This document shows, piece by piece, positions 63,601 through 64,000 of a DNA stretch of 64,000 nucleotides (position 1 is its first letter; each line of letters starts with the position of its first letter). The stretch comes from Lycium barbarum (Eukaryota > Streptophyta > Magnoliopsida > Solanales > Solanaceae). Location: the NCBI RefSeq assembly GCF_019175385.1, contig NC_083340.1, positions 11,792,336 through 11,856,335 of the forward strand, given 5' to 3'. The translations under genes were made by a program, and so were the position numbers. Under the pieces are notes generated by a model. That model searched no databases, had not been told where the DNA came from, and saw only the letters and a list, made by a program, of their open reading frames with translations.

Positions 63601-64000
63601 AGTAGAATTCTCGTGGCTCGAACGAGAGCAAGAGCGGCAGGTATTCTCAAAAAAACAAAGAAATATATTTAATAAAAGAAACAGAGAAATTTGAAATTAA
63701 GCAAGGAATTCCCGCGACTAGAACGAGAGCAAGAGCGGCAGGTATTCTCAAAAAAGAAAGAAACATATGTAATAAAAAGAGAAAATTTTGAAATTAACCG
63801 CGGCTCGAACGAGAGCAAGAGCGGCAGGTATTCTAAAAAAAGAAAGAAATATAATTAATAAAAAGAGAAAAATTTGAAATTAACCGCGGCTCGAACGAGA
63901 GCAAGAGCGGCAGGTATTCTAAAAAAGAAAGAAATATATATTTAATTAAAAAAAGAGAAATTTGAAATTAAGCAAGGAATTCCCGCCCCTCGAACGAGAG
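63600..64000. repeat. Tandem array, 86-101-bp unit, runs off the window end
   Basis: A core ctcgaacgagagcaagagcg followed by gcaggtattct recurs with 'gaacgag' at 63620, 63721, 63807, 63893 and 63992. Spacings are therefore 101, 86, 86 and 99 bp. Between cores lies AT-rich sequence with aaagaaatat and gaaatttgaaattaa. The two longer spacers add gcaaggaattcccgc. This is a local satellite whose full length is unknown because the window ends within it. Confidence 0.9.

Overview
This is nuclear DNA from a flowering plant, most likely a member of the Solanaceae. Evidence: AT-rich intergenic DNA, short exons with GT-AG introns, plant-specific genes (a CLASSY-type SNF2 protein, a plant eIF4G, a MORN protein with membrane segments), and repeats of kinds I recall from tobacco, tomato and potato (an Au-like SINE, other tRNA-derived SINEs, and hAT, Stowaway and Tourist MITEs). 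The family assignment is an inference; no species can be named.

Five genes appear intact, and in each the exon lengths sum to a whole number of codons ending in a stop. They are: a MORN-repeat membrane protein (+, 19754-23709, 511 aa); ribosomal protein eL43/RPL37a (-, 25196-27555, 92 aa); fibrillarin (-, 35565-38846, 317 aa) with a C/D-box snoRNA in intron 5; eIF4G (-, 41378-50868, 10 coding exons, 1639 aa); and a CLASSY3/4-like SNF2 protein of RNA-directed DNA methylation (-, 52901-56862, 1116 aa). RPL37a, fibrillarin and eIF4G all serve ribosome production or translation. RPL37a and fibrillarin also share telo-box plus TGGGCY promoter motifs.

Between RPL37a and fibrillarin lies a partial, broken second copy of the 3' half of eIF4G (29861-35035, matching 40123-44870). 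Each copy carries its own hAT-type insertion with an 8-bp target duplication. The truncated copy also has an exact 354-bp in-frame deletion and two small frameshifts.

The remainder is repeat-rich. Positions 1-3300 hold an inverted pair and a tandem array built from a Stowaway-like MITE. Positions 4400-10150 are a mosaic with antisense ferredoxin-NADP reductase exon relics, a Ty3/gypsy scrap, SINE pieces and possible relic exons. Positions 10870-19300 hold an RTE LINE remnant and several MITEs, including a 544-bp palindrome with a 9-bp target duplication. Positions 27750-29350 and 39010-39860 hold a family of long-inverted-repeat elements. Positions 57800-64000 hold a complete SINE with a 19-bp target duplication, two inverted-repeat elements with G-rich cores, a direct repeat, and a tandem array that runs off the window end.

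I found no CRISPR, bacterial or viral system. The most notable items are the eIF4G duplication with its datable insertions, the snoRNA hosted by fibrillarin, and the relic-exon mosaic near 5-8 kb.
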